Both the position numbers and the translations under genes were made by a program. The notes beneath the pieces were generated by a model. The model did no database searches. It had not been told where the DNA came from and worked only from the letters and a program-made list of their open reading frames with translations. A stretch of 64,000 bases of DNA from Eleginops maclovinus (taxonomy: Eukaryota > Chordata > Actinopteri > Perciformes > Eleginopidae): the NCBI RefSeq assembly GCF_036324505.1, contig NC_086350.1, forward strand, positions 16,427,532 to 16,491,531, read 5' to 3'. This document shows positions 1 to 11,168 of this stretch, one piece after another (position 1 is the stretch's first letter; each line of letters starts with the position of its first letter).

Positions 1-2042
1 AGTTTAGCTGCAACAACCTTAAATAAAACAAAACTAAGTGAAGACTCTTTCAATAAACCTGTGCCGTCATGAATGAACAGGTGTAAGCAAAGAAGGAAAA
101 CAGAACAGTAAAGCCTAATACCTATCAATGTTTGGTTCTTGCACGGCGACTGGGTAGACTCAAATATTAATTTCAAATAAATACAGGAAAGCATGGATCT
201 GATCTGGTCGAGCTTTTAACATTTTAAACGTGTTCTTGAAACTACCCCTTTACACTGCAAACGGAAAAGTGCTGTCTTTTAGTCTGGTATGTTTCAAGAA
301 TTGAACAAATCTTAACCTTTTTTTCCCTGACAATATGACTAAAGTAAAATGCAAGTGATTTCATGTGAGTTTAGGCTCCTGCTCCCATGAAATGAAAAGA
401 AGTGCCCACATGTTATGTAATTCCTCTAAATTGGCACACTGGTTATTCCACCACCAGCAGTTCTTAGCTTCTTTTCTGAAGTCTTTGGTGTGCACATGTA
501 AAATCCACAAGGAACTGCTGAGCACAGCGTTCTCGTTGGAGGGGTCAACCGTCCCAATAATCTGTGACCATTAAAACAAAGAGTCTGAACTGCTGAGTTG
601 ACTGTTTCCAGTCAGATGGTCTTACATACCACTAGCTCACTGTTGAAGCAGGTGTTGGTAGTAGTCTAGTATAAGGCTCTTAGCTATTTGCAATACTTAA
701 TCACAACAGAGATGTATCCTCAGTGAGACATTTTATTCAATGTTTTGCTAAGTATCATTTTCAAATAAATGAATCTACAGGAAACATATATTTCAGTAGA
801 GAGGACATACCTTATTTAAAGTTCAATTATGTAGAAAGTACAGAGACATAATCCTCTTATCTCAACTAGTACAATCAAGCAAAAAGTAGCTTAGGCTCAA
901 TCAAATCCACAAAACTGTGGAATATGGAACATATAATGGCGTAAATTGTATTAATGTGTGTGTTCACGTGGTAATAAACAGTTGACACAAATTCGGTGCG
1001 GCATCTATTGACATAATCAAAATTTAAACTAATTGTTACTGCTTAATTAACTGTTGATTATCGACAACATACCTATAACATTGGAAGAAATGATGACGTC
1101 ATAATTTTCTCAAACAAGGAAAATACCACAATTCTCTCTAAATAATGTGTGTGGAAATGGTGGCAGTCGATCTACAGATTAAGACGTATTTAAGACAAGG
1201 TAAAAGATCAACTATATTTTATTTTAAAGGGTAACAATTGTGAAAATTGTGTTTTAGTCAAGCCTTATTAATTGTCAATCATTAATGCCTTATCTTTCGA
1301 ATTTTGATAAAATATAATCAACAAAAAGGAGTTTTTTATGCTTCTTTAAAACTCAAAGCAGATTATGAGTGCATTATCTTATCACTTGTTTAAGAAATGA
1401 TTTAAATGCAAAAAAATAAAAGATTTCCTTTAATTATCCTTCAGTTTGTTTTTTAGTGGCAAATAAATCACATTGTAATCACTACTAGAACTGTATGTGC
1501 TGGGCTTGTTATGCAGACTAACATCCTGTCCTCCAATTAGAGCAAAGAATGTGATAAAAGGACTTCTTCTGGCAATGAGTTAATTAGTTGATCTTACTCA
1601 GGAGACCCTGTACCCCAGGGTGAAATTACCATGTGCCATTCATTTGAATCATGATTGAGATTAAATACATTTTTTATAAAATCACAATACAGCGGAGGAA
1701 CTTTTACAGATAATATTCCAACATACTTTTGTGATTCATCTTTTTAGATGAAATGAGCGAATAAAGAGCCTGCCTTTATCTACTAATTTAAGTATGTGCA
1801 AAAAATGAAAAGGCTGGGAAGGATTTTACATGCAGAAGGCAGTCTACCATGTTTTTACATTTTTTTAAAAGTTTGAAATGTTGCCGTCATGTTGCTGGAG
1901 GAATAGTTTACTTATACATTAACCTGTGTCGTGGCAGTTTGTGGCATACTGTTATTCTTCAAGCACTTACTTCCTTCATCATAGCTTATTAGACATAACC
2001 AATATTTCCCTTATATTTCTTCTCTTACTATGTGTAAACATT
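1..2042. other. No gene seen; AT-rich flank
   Basis: AT-rich sequence with no ORF above about 70 codons that resembles a protein, no recognisable mobile element and no long tandem repeat. The 69-codon frame at 365-574 has no familiar motif and no splice context I trust. The right edge runs directly into the target-site duplication of the Rex3 insertion. Confidence 0.6.
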
Positions 2043-2054
2043 GCAGAAAGAATT
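2043..2054. repeat. Target-site duplication, 3' side of Rex3
   Basis: The 12-mer GCAGAAAGAATT is present here and again, without a mismatch, at 5288-5299 on the other side of the retrotransposon. The flanking bases differ (T versus G before it, C versus A after it), so the match stops exactly at the element edges. This is the footprint of target-primed reverse transcription. Confidence 0.9.
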
Positions 2055-2075
2055 CCATCCATCCATCCATCCATC
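2055..2075 (-). repeat. Rex3 3' tail of (GATG)n type
   Basis: On the minus strand this reads as about five GATG units directly before the target-site duplication. Rex3 elements are known to end in short GATG-type repeats rather than poly(A), so this fixes the 3' end and orientation of the element. Confidence 0.85.
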
Positions 2076-2091
2076 TTCTCCCGCTTTTCCG

Positions 2092-3070
2092 TCAGGGTCG
2101 CGGAGGTAATAGCTCCAGCAGAGAGCCCCAAACTTTCCTTTCCCTGGCCACATCAACCAGCTCTGACTGGGGGATTCCAAGGCACTCCCAGGCCAGCGAA
2201 GGGATATAATCCCTCCACCTGGTCCTAGGTCTACCCCTCGGTCTCTTCCCAGCTGGACGTGGCTGGAACACCTCCCTAAGGAGGCGCCCAGGTGGCATCC
2301 TCACTAGGTGCCCGAACCACCTCAACTGGCTCCTTTCAACGTGAAGGAGCAGCGGTTCTACTCCGAGTCCCTCCCGGATGACTGAACTTCTCACCTTATC
2401 CCTAAGGGAGATGCCAGCCACCCTGCGGAGAAATCCCATTTCAGCCGCTCATCCTTCATGACCATAGGTGAGGGTAGGAATGAAGATGGCCTGGTAGACA
2501 GAGAGCTTTGCCTTCTGTCTCAGCTCTCTTTTTGTCACAACGGTGCAGTAAAGCGACTACAGTACCGCTCTCGCTGCTCCGATTCTCCGGCCCATCTCAC
2601 GCTCCATTGTTCCCTCACTCGAAAACAAGACCCTGAGATACTTGAACTCCTTCACTTGGGGTAAGGCTTCATTCCCTACCTGGAGTGGACAGTCCATCGG
2701 TTTCCTGCTGAGAACCATGGCCTCAGATTTGGAGGTGCAGATCCTCATCCCAGCCGCTTCACACTCGGCCGCGAACCGATCCAGTGAGTGCTGAAGGTCA
2801 CAGACGGGTGAAGCCATTAGGACATCATCTTCAAAAAGCAGAGGTGCAATCCTTAGCCCACCGAACTGCAGACCCCCTCCCCCACGACTACGCCTCGAAA
2901 TCCTGTCCATGAATATCACAAACAGGATTGGTGACAAAGCGCAGCCCTGGCAGAGGCCAACTCTCACTGGAAATCGGTCCGACGTGCTACAGAGGACCCG
3001 GACACAGCTCTCGCTTTGGGAGTACAGAGATTGGATGACCCCATACTCCCGCAGGACCTCCCACAGTAAC
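2092..3070 (-). pseudogene. Rex3 pol relic: reverse transcriptase palm to C-terminus
   Basis: This is the 3' half of the Rex3 polyprotein, which copied the element's RNA into DNA at a nicked target. One minus-strand frame reads through the palm (FPVRVGLCQGCALSPILF, then the catalytic box at 2824-2835), the ECEAAGMRICTSKSEAMVL and EFKYLRVLFSSEG segments, and the basic C-terminal end RWFGHLVRMPPG and KRPRGRPRTRWRDY. The stop at 2092-2094 after LLPPRP looks like the natural one. Lesions: TAG at 2557, TGA at 2449, and a loss of about 40 bp beside 2449 where family members have a longer segment between YGHE and AAEM. A deletion of roughly 20 bp sits after EYGV near 3040. The catalytic FADD box reads FEDD. 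A frameshift near 3070 joins it to the upstream part. It cannot be translated as one protein. Confidence 0.9.
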
Positions 3071-4454
3071 TTCCTTGGGAACCCGGTCATACACCTTCTC
3101 CAAATCCACAAAGCACATGTAGACTGGATGAGCGTACTCCCAGGCCCCCTCCAGGATCCTTGCGAGAGTGAAAAGCTGGTCCGTCGTTCCACGACCAGGA
3201 CGAAGACCGCATTGTTCCTCTTCAATCTGAGGTTCAACAATCGGTCGGACCCTCCTTTCCAGCACCTGAGAGTAAACTTTCCCGGGGAGGCTGAGTAATG
3301 TGATGCCTCTGTAATTGGCACACACCCTCTGATCCCCCTGTTTAAAAAGAGGAACCACCACCCCGGTCTGCCACTCCTTCGGTACTGTTTCCGACTTCCA
3401 CGCAATGTTGATGAGACGTGTCAACTATGACAGTCCCTCAACACCCAGAGCCTTCAGCATTTCTGGGCGGGTCTCATCCACCCCCGGGGCTTTGCCACTG
3501 TGGAGCTGTTTGACTACCTCAGTGACTTCCCCCCGTGAGATTGGAATTGATCCCCCTTCATACTCCAGCTCCGCCTCTAACATAGAGGGCGGAGTTGTCG
3601 GATTCAGGAGTTCCTTAAAGTGTTCCTTCCACCGCCCTAACACCCTATCAGTTCAGGTCAACAGCGTCCCATCCTTACTGTACACAGCTTGGATGGTTCC
3701 CTGCTTCCCCCTCCTGAGGTGTCGGAAGGTTTTCCAGAACAACTTTGGTGCCGACCGAAAGTCCTTCTCCATGGCTTCTCCGAACTTCTCCCACACCCGC
3801 TGCTTTGCCTCGGCCACGGCTGAGGCTGCTGCCCTTGGGGCCCGTCGATACGTTCCAACTGCGTCAGGAGTACCCAGGGTTAACATATCCCGGAAGACCT
3901 CCTTCTTAAGTCGGGCGGCTTCCCTGACAACCGGTGTCCATCAGGAGGTTCGAGGGTTACCGTCCCTTGAGGCACCTAAGACCTTGAGACCACAGCTTCC
4001 CACCCCAGCTTCGGCAATGGAGGCTTTGAACACCGCCCAATCTGGTTCAATGTCCCCAGCCTCCTCAGGGATGCCTGAAAAGCTCCGCCGGAGGTATGAG
4101 TTGAAGGCCTCCTGGACTTGGGACTCCTCCAGGCGTTCCCAGTTCAACCGCACTACACGTTTGGGCTTACCAGGTCTGTCCAGAGGCTTCCCCAGCCACT
4201 CGACCCAACTCACCACCAGATGGTGATCAGTTGACAACTCCGCCCCTTTCTTCACCCGAGTGTCCAAAACATGCGGCCTCAGGTCCGATGATACGATAAC
4301 AAAATCGATCATGGACCTTCTGCCTAGGGTGCTCTCGTACCACGTACACTTATGAGCATCCTTATGTTCGAACATGGTGTTTGTTATGGCCAATCCATGA
4401 CTAGCACAGAAGTCCAGTAACAAACCACCACTCCGGTTCAGATCAGGGGGGGCC
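3070..4454 (-). pseudogene. Rex3 pol relic: end of endonuclease, linker and RT fingers
   Basis: A single minus-strand frame covers the end of the endonuclease domain ([29 protein letters not shown], and [13 protein letters not shown] with the conserved DH pair), a linker, and the N-terminal RT region (GKAPGVDE, then WQTGVVVPLFKQGD, NYRGITLLS, IEEEQCGLRPGRGTTDQL, VYMCFVDLEKVYDRVP). Three in-frame stops interrupt it: TGA at 3941-3943 where a tryptophan is expected, TGA at 3653-3655, and TAG at 3425-3427, again where a tryptophan is expected. At its 5' side a run of seven Cs on the minus strand (about 4447-4453) carries a one-base length change that shifts the frame. At the 3' side another shift near 3070 passes into the palm frame. 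Confidence 0.9.
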
Positions 4455-4931
4455 GTTCCTCCCAATCACGGCCCTCCAAGTGTCTCTATCATTGCCCACA
4501 TGTGCGTTGAATTCTCCCAACAAGACTAAGGAGTCCCCTTCAGGAGCCCCATACAGGACTTCTTTCAGGGTCTCCAAGAAGGGCCGAATACTGAACTGCT
4601 GTTTGGTGCATAAGCACACACAACAGTCAAAGATTCCCCCCCCATAACCCGCAGGCGTAGGGAGGCGACCCTCTCGTCCACTGGGGTAAACTCCAACAAA
4701 GCGGCACTCAACCGGGGGCTTGTGAGTATCCCCACACCCGCTCGACGCCTCACACCTTGGGCAACTCCGGAGAGGAATAGAGTCCAACCCCTATCAAGAA
4801 GTAAGGTTCCAGAGCCGACGCTGTGCGTAGAGGTGAGCCCCACCAGATCCAACTGGTAACGCTCCACCTCCCGCACAAACTCCGGCTCTTTCCCTCCTAG
4901 AGAGGTGACGTTCCACGTCCCAAAAAGCTAG
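4440..4931 (-). pseudogene. Rex3 APE-type endonuclease relic (N-terminal part)
   Basis: This part encoded the apurinic/apyrimidinic-like endonuclease that nicks the target strand. Reading starts near 4931 with GTWNVTSLGGKEPE and continues with EVERYQLDLVGLTSTHS, RRRAGVGILTSP and LTVVCAYAPNSSS. A frameshift near 4588 then moves the reading to ETLKEVLYGAPEGDSLVLLGEFNAHVGND, which holds the GDFNAH-like catalytic motif as GEFNAH. A second shift in the C run near 4450 returns to the first frame. An in-frame TAG lies just upstream of GTWNV, so the true initiation codon of this copy is not visible. Confidence 0.88.
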
Positions 4932-5287
4932 CTTCTGCCCTCCGGGTCTTGTCCGTCGAGACCCTCTGCTTTCACTGCAACCTTCTGGCAGCGCACCCGA
5001 CCCCATCGCTGTTTCCCGTAGGTGGTGGGCCCGCGGGACGGGGAAGCGGAGGTGTTGCCCACGTTGCTTTTTCGGGCTGTGCCCGGCCGGGCTCCGTGGC
5101 AAGCCCGGCCACCAGACGCTGGCTGACGAGTCCTCCTTCTGGGCCTGGCTCCAGAAGGGGATCCTCGCTTTCATGTTTGTTTGGGGAAACCCTACCAGGA
5201 ACACAAGGTTCCAGACAACACAGCCCCCAGGTTCATCGGGGCACACAAACGTCTCAACCACGATAAGGTGCTGGTTCTTCCGGAAAG
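4932..5287 (-). other. Rex3 5' leader region
   Basis: GC-rich, CpG-containing leader of the element between the 5' target-site duplication and the endonuclease. It resembles the long 5' region that I remember preceding the GTWNV start in full-length teleost copies. A 155-codon frame at 4794-5261 crosses it and runs out of frame into the endonuclease, so I do not treat it as a protein. Keeping this region means the insertion was close to complete when it landed. Confidence 0.7.
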
Positions 5288-5299
5288 GCAGAAAGAATT
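5288..5299. repeat. Target-site duplication, 5' side of Rex3
   Basis: Perfect partner of the 12-mer at 2043-2054. The pre-insertion site can be inferred as the left flank running straight into the AATAAATAAA-rich sequence that follows. Confidence 0.9.
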
Positions 5300-6303
5300 A
5301 AATAAATAAATTCTGATCTTGGTACCTCTGATACTCCTAGCAGCTTAAAGAAAGAGCAGACTTTTCTTTTTTCAGACAGCATTTTTTTTTTAAGGTGATA
5401 AGAAAAGCTTTCCAAATTCTGCGATGTTCTTGAATCAAAGTTTTGGAATAGTTTTATGTAATAACTGTGAGGCCGCTGACATACATGCAAGTTCTTTGAC
5501 CTTGGAAACCTTTAGAAGGGAGATGAAATTCAATATGAAAATGAAACACAGCTTGAAAGCACTCATTCACCAGAGCACAGATTCTGCTACAAGGAGACAT
5601 TGATGCATCTTATGATCACACACAGTTGTTGTTACAGTTACATGCACATTTGCTCAAGGAGCCAAGCTTTTAAAATAATCTGCTCCAAAAATAGTGGGTG
5701 TTTTCTAAACCACAAAGATGTGGGAGATTTAAAGTTGCATAATAATCTGAACAACCAATAAAGCAAAAAGAAAATAAAGTGAGATGCAGAACATGCTTTA
5801 TGTATTACATTTTTTAGGTGTGAGTCATAATTAAATAAAAGACACGCAATCATTAAGCTATTAGTCAACCATTGAAAACCTTTTATTGGAAGTGTTTTCT
5901 GTTGCTGCCTGAGGAGACACTTAGCCCCACCTAAGATCATGTCCCAAAAGCTGTGATGGGAAAGGTTATTCTTTTTCATTTGGCATTGACAATAAATCTT
6001 CATCTTAAAAGATAAGGCTAGCTACACATCTTGCTTTTCACTAATGACAGTGTTTTGCTTTGAGTATTGGCAGGTGTTACAGTATGCAATTCCCCTTTGT
6101 TTTTGGTTTCTGCGTTGTGAAATTAATTTAATTTGGAATAGAAATATAATTTCACATTGAAAAAATTCATTCAGTTCATAAAAGGCAGAAAGGTATATCA
6201 GCTAATAATTGTAAACATTGTACCTGACATTACTTTTATTTAATTGTATTCATTAAGGCATTTTTAATCTTCCATATAAGAACACCAAACAAAAGTAAGA
6301 TCT
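5300..6303. other. No gene seen
   Basis: AT-rich sequence. The 121-codon minus-strand frame at 5638-6003 is rich in F, L, C and K and has no recognisable domain, so I treat it as chance. I see no repeat of note. Confidence 0.5.
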
Positions 6304-6470
6304 TAATCTTAGTAAGACAGGTAGGAGGAAGGGAATACAATGCTGTATTTTATATCCCGTGGATAGCTAAGTAAGCTTCACTGTTTCTAAGGTTTGAAAG
6401 ACGCAGAAAACAATCAAAGTTTTTGTGATTGAAACCTCTACCTGATCAAGTGGAGCAAGTTGGTCAAGGT
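6304..6470. repeat. Copy 1 of a ~165-bp diverged direct repeat
   Basis: This segment aligns end to end with 9417-9584 in the same orientation. Both begin TAATCTTAG(T/G)AAGACAGG followed by a shared GTAGGAGGAAGGGAATACA. Both then keep AGACGCAG, ACAATCAAAG, TTTTGTGATT-like and TGATC..AAGTGGA words in the same order, with small indels. The shared ACAATCAAAG fits the TCF/LEF core (WWCAAAG). I do not recognise the segment as a known transposon. It may be a local duplication or two members of an unfamiliar dispersed repeat. Confidence 0.7.
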
Positions 6471-8694
6471 CTTTTATATGAAACATGACAGTGCATTTTT
6501 AATCTGACTTTTTGTCCCTTTATCCCACATCCCTTATACTCCCATCTCTACCATTATGGACACGACCACATGGTCAATTAACAATACAGTCTGTCTCTTA
6601 ACCACCAAAAATAATTGAATAATTAATAAAACACATTTTATGAACTCCCTGTGTTAAAGCTAAGAAGGTCTAGCAGGACAAAAACCAGCAGTCCTCATTA
6701 ACCTCAAGCTACTCATGTGATACCTTTCTCCCTCGAGCACACACAAATGTACACACCTCTTGTAAATTCCTGGGATAGTAAAAAGTGAATGAGAGCAAAG
6801 AGCAAAAGAAAAAAGGAGTAAAAGAAGACTGAGTAGGCTATTATGGAGGAAAGAGTGTATCCCCTGGAGGAGGTGCGGGCTGAGATGGCGTAAATGAGGG
6901 AAGCGTGGCGGCCATTCCTGTAGCCTCATTACAGTAATGGAGACCTATCCGTTCTGTCAAGGCCTCCAGAAAATCTTCTGTGACACGACTGCCTTCGTTT
7001 TCGTGCTTTCCACATCAACAGTCCAGGGAAAGACAGAAGAGTGGTAGAAAGATAAAGCAGAGGCACTTGCTGAGGTTTCATGTTGCACAAGACGATTTAT
7101 GCCCTTGGAAGAGTATTTAAGTCTTGATTAGGGTCTCGTTTTCCCTGTCAGAGTCACTAATGTTCTGTAGTAGGTGTCTGGGTGGCCTTGGTGGGAGGAT
7201 TGCAATACTGTATGGGAGAGATTGGTCTCAGTGGTGTGGAGGCTGGGGCAGAAACTGCATCGACCATCTTGTTTGTGGCTGCTGTAAAGAGGAGGAAGGT
7301 AGTCCGATGGCCAATTTACATCTTTCACATTAGTGTCTTGTGATGTTGTGCACTGAGTATGAACAGAAGGAGTGTTATGTGTGTAATACTAAGAGTGATA
7401 GAGCCTAAAAAGTTGTTTGCAATATTCTAGATGGCTTCACTTGTTCTAGGTGGATCTGTAGTTGAAACAGACAGTTAAAACGTTTTTGTTAAATTACCTA
7501 CCTGTGGGAAAATACAAGTCAGAACTGCATATATTGCATTATTGTTCTTTAAAAAACAACGATTAAAAAGTCTCGATTAATGCATGCGGGGTATTGTTTA
7601 CACATGCAAACCCCTAATTTTCACCTTCAGTGAGGAAATAAAGTAGCATACAAAATTACATGATTGCAGGCAAGTCTTGAATCAGCTTTTTGCTTCAGCA
7701 GAATTGCAAAAAATGCAGCAAAAACATATCCACAATGTTACTGAATAACATTTTTGATGTGATCCAACTTTGCAAACATCCTTACACCTAGCCATTGCCT
7801 ATAGCTGTGGTTATTTATGGCAACCATCATGCCATTCATTAGTTTGAATTAATTACACACACATCTGCAAACTATCAACAGCAGTTATGTTGTATCTCCA
7901 TCATCCTCATCACTTTGAAAAGGTATTAATTAATTGTTTGGATTCAAGCGCAGGACAATTTAGAAACTGATTCACAATAAAGCGTAAATTGAAAATAACA
8001 TAAACACAGAAAAAAATCCAAAGCTATAAATAGCCATATAAACAAAATAACTAATCATTTGTAATTGCATTGTTGAGGAACCTGTGACCCAAGTTTTTCA
8101 TTCATTACATACTACACCGTAGTTGTGTATATGATATGACAATAAACCTTTGAATATTAAATCTAACATACTGATATTGTTCATCACATTATTGTACAAT
8201 CTCACGCACTAGAAAAGATATTGTGCACATACAGTACATTGTCTGAGCATAGTCTTATAACACTTTCTCCTATAAATACCTATTCACTTGTGGGAAATTG
8301 GATATAGAGTAGTATGTGTATGTAGTGTATGTTTTTGTAGTAGTCAATGAACTCACCTGATGTAGTATTTGGCAGAAGCTCTGCACTAAAATGTTGTTTT
8401 AAAAGCCTAACAGAGTGACAGTATAGACAGGCAGCATCCCAGAGTATAGACAAGCAGCATCCCCTGTCTTTTTCAAGGCTTGTTAACAACAAAGGAGATG
8501 TGTATAATACTTGGAAGTGGATGTATAATACCAGTGCACATACTGTAAGACACAGAAGTTTCCTGCAAAAGTTGTAGCACAAGAGGAAGATTGATACCCC
8601 TTGTTCGTAGTCTTTGATAATAAATGCAGCTCTCTCCACTCAATAGCTCTGTTTTCAAGCACGCAGGAAGGTCAGAACTCTGAATATTTCAAGT
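6471..8694. other. No gene seen
   Basis: Non-coding sequence. 6840-7330 is somewhat GC-richer, with overlapping short frames on both strands at 7124-7333 and no recognisable protein. Near 8130 a TGACAATAAACC string resembles the 3' end of some fish LINEs, but it is too short to call. Confidence 0.5.
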
Positions 8695-8850
8695 TGAAAT
8701 GGTAAATGGACTGCATTTATATGCTTTTCTAGTTCTAGCCACCACTCAAAGTGCTTTACACACTTATACTCACATGAGCAATTTTGGGTAAAGTATCTTG
8801 CCCAAGGACACCTCAAAATATACTGAAGAGTTCGAACCACCAACCTAAAC
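8695..8850 (+). repeat. Teleost dispersed repeat, GGTAAATGGACTGCATTTATAT type
   Basis: It begins with the string TAAATGGACTGCATTTATAT. It continues with CACTCAAAGTGCTTTACAC, a TATCTTGCCCAAGGACACCT segment and GTTCGAACCACC. I remember this order of words as a common dispersed repeat in teleost genomes. A reverse-orientation relative lies at 55815-55971. The name of the family is not certain to me. The GTTCGAACC string resembles a tRNA B box, but no tRNA fold is present. Confidence 0.65.
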
Positions 8851-9416
8851 AACGACTCTAATGATGTAATTTTTTCTGCTATTTGGTTATCAAATATTTT
8901 ATCTAAAAGAAATAATCATCTCTCTCACAGTAAAGTTATTTATTTATTTATTTTTTAACAAGTTTGATACCCAACATTTCACTTGTTCACACATGTTCCG
9001 CGAAATGTTGAAGAGCTATTTATTTAACACATTATATCCTTTTAGAAAACATTTATATTCAGGTTTTAGGATGACTGCATTCCCCCTCAGCCTATCCATA
9101 CCACTTTACAGACACCTCCCTTGTTCCAGTCCTACAGGCTTGCCATACCGTTTCCATACTGTGTTCACATTCCTTAGTGTGTGGCATTCTCATCAATAGT
9201 CATTTAGGAGAGGGCCGCTTTCCACACCATCGGATGCAATGAAGATTCATAGCCACCATTTCAAAAGGGTTGGTGGAGATGAACAGAATGAGGGAGAGGT
9301 AGAAATTGTGCACATACACCACTGGCTATTGGGTTACTATTGTTTGGCCTTGCTTGTCCAGTGAGGTGGATGGGAAAGGCAATGGATAAAAAATGTTCAG
9401 AACCGTAAATGAGTAG
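8851..9416. other. No gene seen
   Basis: AT-rich start, then mixed sequence. Two frames of 65-68 codons (8993-9199 plus, 9261-9458 minus) show nothing familiar. Confidence 0.5.
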
Positions 9417-9584
9417 TAATCTTAGGAAGACAGGTAGGAGGAAGGGAATACATGGCAATGCTATATATTATTTCTCGTGAACAACTATGTAAGCCCTTCT
9501 GTGTATAAGCTTTGAGAGACGCAGCACACAATCAAAGGCTTTGTGATTCCATCTGATCTGCAGCAAGTGGAGGAATCTGATCAG
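9417..9584. repeat. Copy 2 of a ~165-bp diverged direct repeat
   Basis: Direct partner of 6304-6470, about 3.1 kb away. It shares the opening 30 or so bases with one substitution. Later blocks share AGACGCAG, ACAATCAAAGG and TTTGTGATT. Divergence by substitutions and short indels suggests an old event. Confidence 0.7.
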
Positions 9585-11168
9585 GATGCTGAATAAAGCA
9601 GGTGTTTAAATGTGCTTGAGTTTATCTGTTACGAAGAAAAAACTCAAGGAATTCACATTGAACTTGATGAAGAGACATCTTTTCTATTTGATATGAGAAT
9701 AATTGACTCACAACTTCACCTTACAATTGCAACTCCTGTCAAGCTGTCCAATGTATCACTGCATGACAAAATTATGGTGGCAGATTGATCTTAGAAATTC
9801 ATATAATTTATTTTACAGTTGGTCCTTGACTTCTGTTTGAAGGTGACACAATAAGATGGCTCACTCACCAAGAGTACATTTAGCTAGCTGGAATAAAACC
9901 TGTAGCTGCCATATTCTTTTAATTGAATCTTTTTATTAGCTTACTAAAATGAACTTCATGAGTTGGTCAATAACTCTTGATGTTGACCAACTTTTTATGT
10001 GGCCGGCCACTTAAAAAAATGAGAAACTTGCAAACAGATTCTGGATATAGATTTTATTGTTTCAAGAGTTAGGCCTATAGTTAACTCATAGTTTTTAGGT
10101 GCTGTATGGGTATAGACTGCAGGCAAATCTATTTTTTAAATTCAGATATATAAAACAGACTTCGGCACTGTTATTTGCAAGGGATCAGAATAGATTTGAT
10201 GCATCATCTTGGTTATATTGACCTAATACTGACCATATTAGAATAAGAACGTTGACCTGGGAAAGAACAAGGTAGCTGACATGGTTAGCAAGGTTCATCT
10301 GTTATTCACATTAACTGTGATATTAATTGGGATTTTTCTTTTGGCTGGTGAAAAACATAGTAAAAAAAACCTGTTCTCAACCAAAAAATTAACAGCAGAC
10401 TCCTGTGACTCTATTAGCACAACTAAATGCTGAATAACGGCAGTTTTCATTTTCAAAGGTCACAGTTAGTGTAGAATAACTATAAGTATTTCTAATGTCA
10501 AACTTTAACATGAAAAACATAATTTGACAATGAAAAACGTAAAAACGCATCCTACCACCGTTAACTTTACACTTGCCACATTAATTGATTACATTGATAA
10601 ATCCTGGTGGAAACTGAATGTCAGAGGTGACAACGCCTTTTTATCGTACCCTCAGGTTTAGCATTTTATAATATTTTTGACTGGACCATGCTCTTTGCAA
10701 ATGTCATATATTATTGTAAGTTCATGGGCAGATTTTTGTTCGGGAGCCTCTGTGTGGGAGAGAGAGAGACAGACAGACTGATACACACATCTATGCACAG
10801 ATAAATGAGAGTGTGTGAGTTTTATTATCGTACGTGCATGAGTGTTTGGGGAATGAATTATGATCAGCTTTCAACAGATGTTTTACGGCGTCTGCTGCGT
10901 AAGAGCACTGGACTGTCAGAGTGCTTTATCATTCAGTATTTTCAGTGAATGCAAATATGCAGCCTAAAACTTTACCATTTTCACTCATTTTGTCATATTT
11001 TGAGGTTATTTCAGGTAAAAAAAAGGATTGGAGATGGGAGGGAATATTTAGACATGTACACTACTCAAGACAAACTATTGAAAACATTTCAAAATGGAAT
11101 TCATTTTGACCAAAACTGTTTAAATGTATGGGCTAGGCCTTCTAAAGAATAATTTAGGCCATACTGAG
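9585..11168. other. No gene seen
   Basis: AT-rich non-coding sequence with a short (GA)n(CAGA)n stretch near 10760-10785. Two overlapping frames of 62 and 67 codons at 10921-11152 have no recognisable features. Confidence 0.5.

Larger units (their letters stand above)
2055..5287 (-). mobile_element. Rex3 (RTE-clade) non-LTR retrotransposon, near full length, inactive
   Basis: A 3.2-kb non-LTR retrotransposon lying on the minus strand. In order from its 5' end it has a leader, an APE-type endonuclease, a reverse transcriptase, a C-terminal basic segment and a short GATG-type 3' tail. I identify it as Rex3 because the two sites used by the classical Rex3 PCR primers, as I recall them, are here: 3354-3373 encodes WQTGVVV and matches completely, and 2929-2949 matches at about 19 of 21 positions. 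The tail type and protein motifs (NYRGITLLS, GRGTTDQL, RGRPRTRW) agree. A perfect 12-bp target-site duplication brackets it, so this is one insertion carrying its 5' leader, whereas most fish Rex3 copies are strongly 5'-truncated. It is dead: at least three frameshifts, stops at 3941, 3653, 3425, 2557 and 2449, and small deletions. It is GC-richer than its surroundings. Confidence 0.93.

Noticed and set aside
2909..4226. Plus-strand ORFs of 129 and 273 codons
   Set aside because: They are antisense shadows of the GC-rich Rex3 pol sequence, which has clear motifs on the minus strand.
4794..5261. 155-codon minus-strand ORF as a possible Rex3 ORF1
   Set aside because: It runs out of frame into the endonuclease and lacks motifs. 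It is better read as leader sequence.
8830..8838. tRNA B-box-like GTTCGAACC
   Set aside because: No A box at the right distance and no cloverleaf. It belongs to a dispersed repeat.
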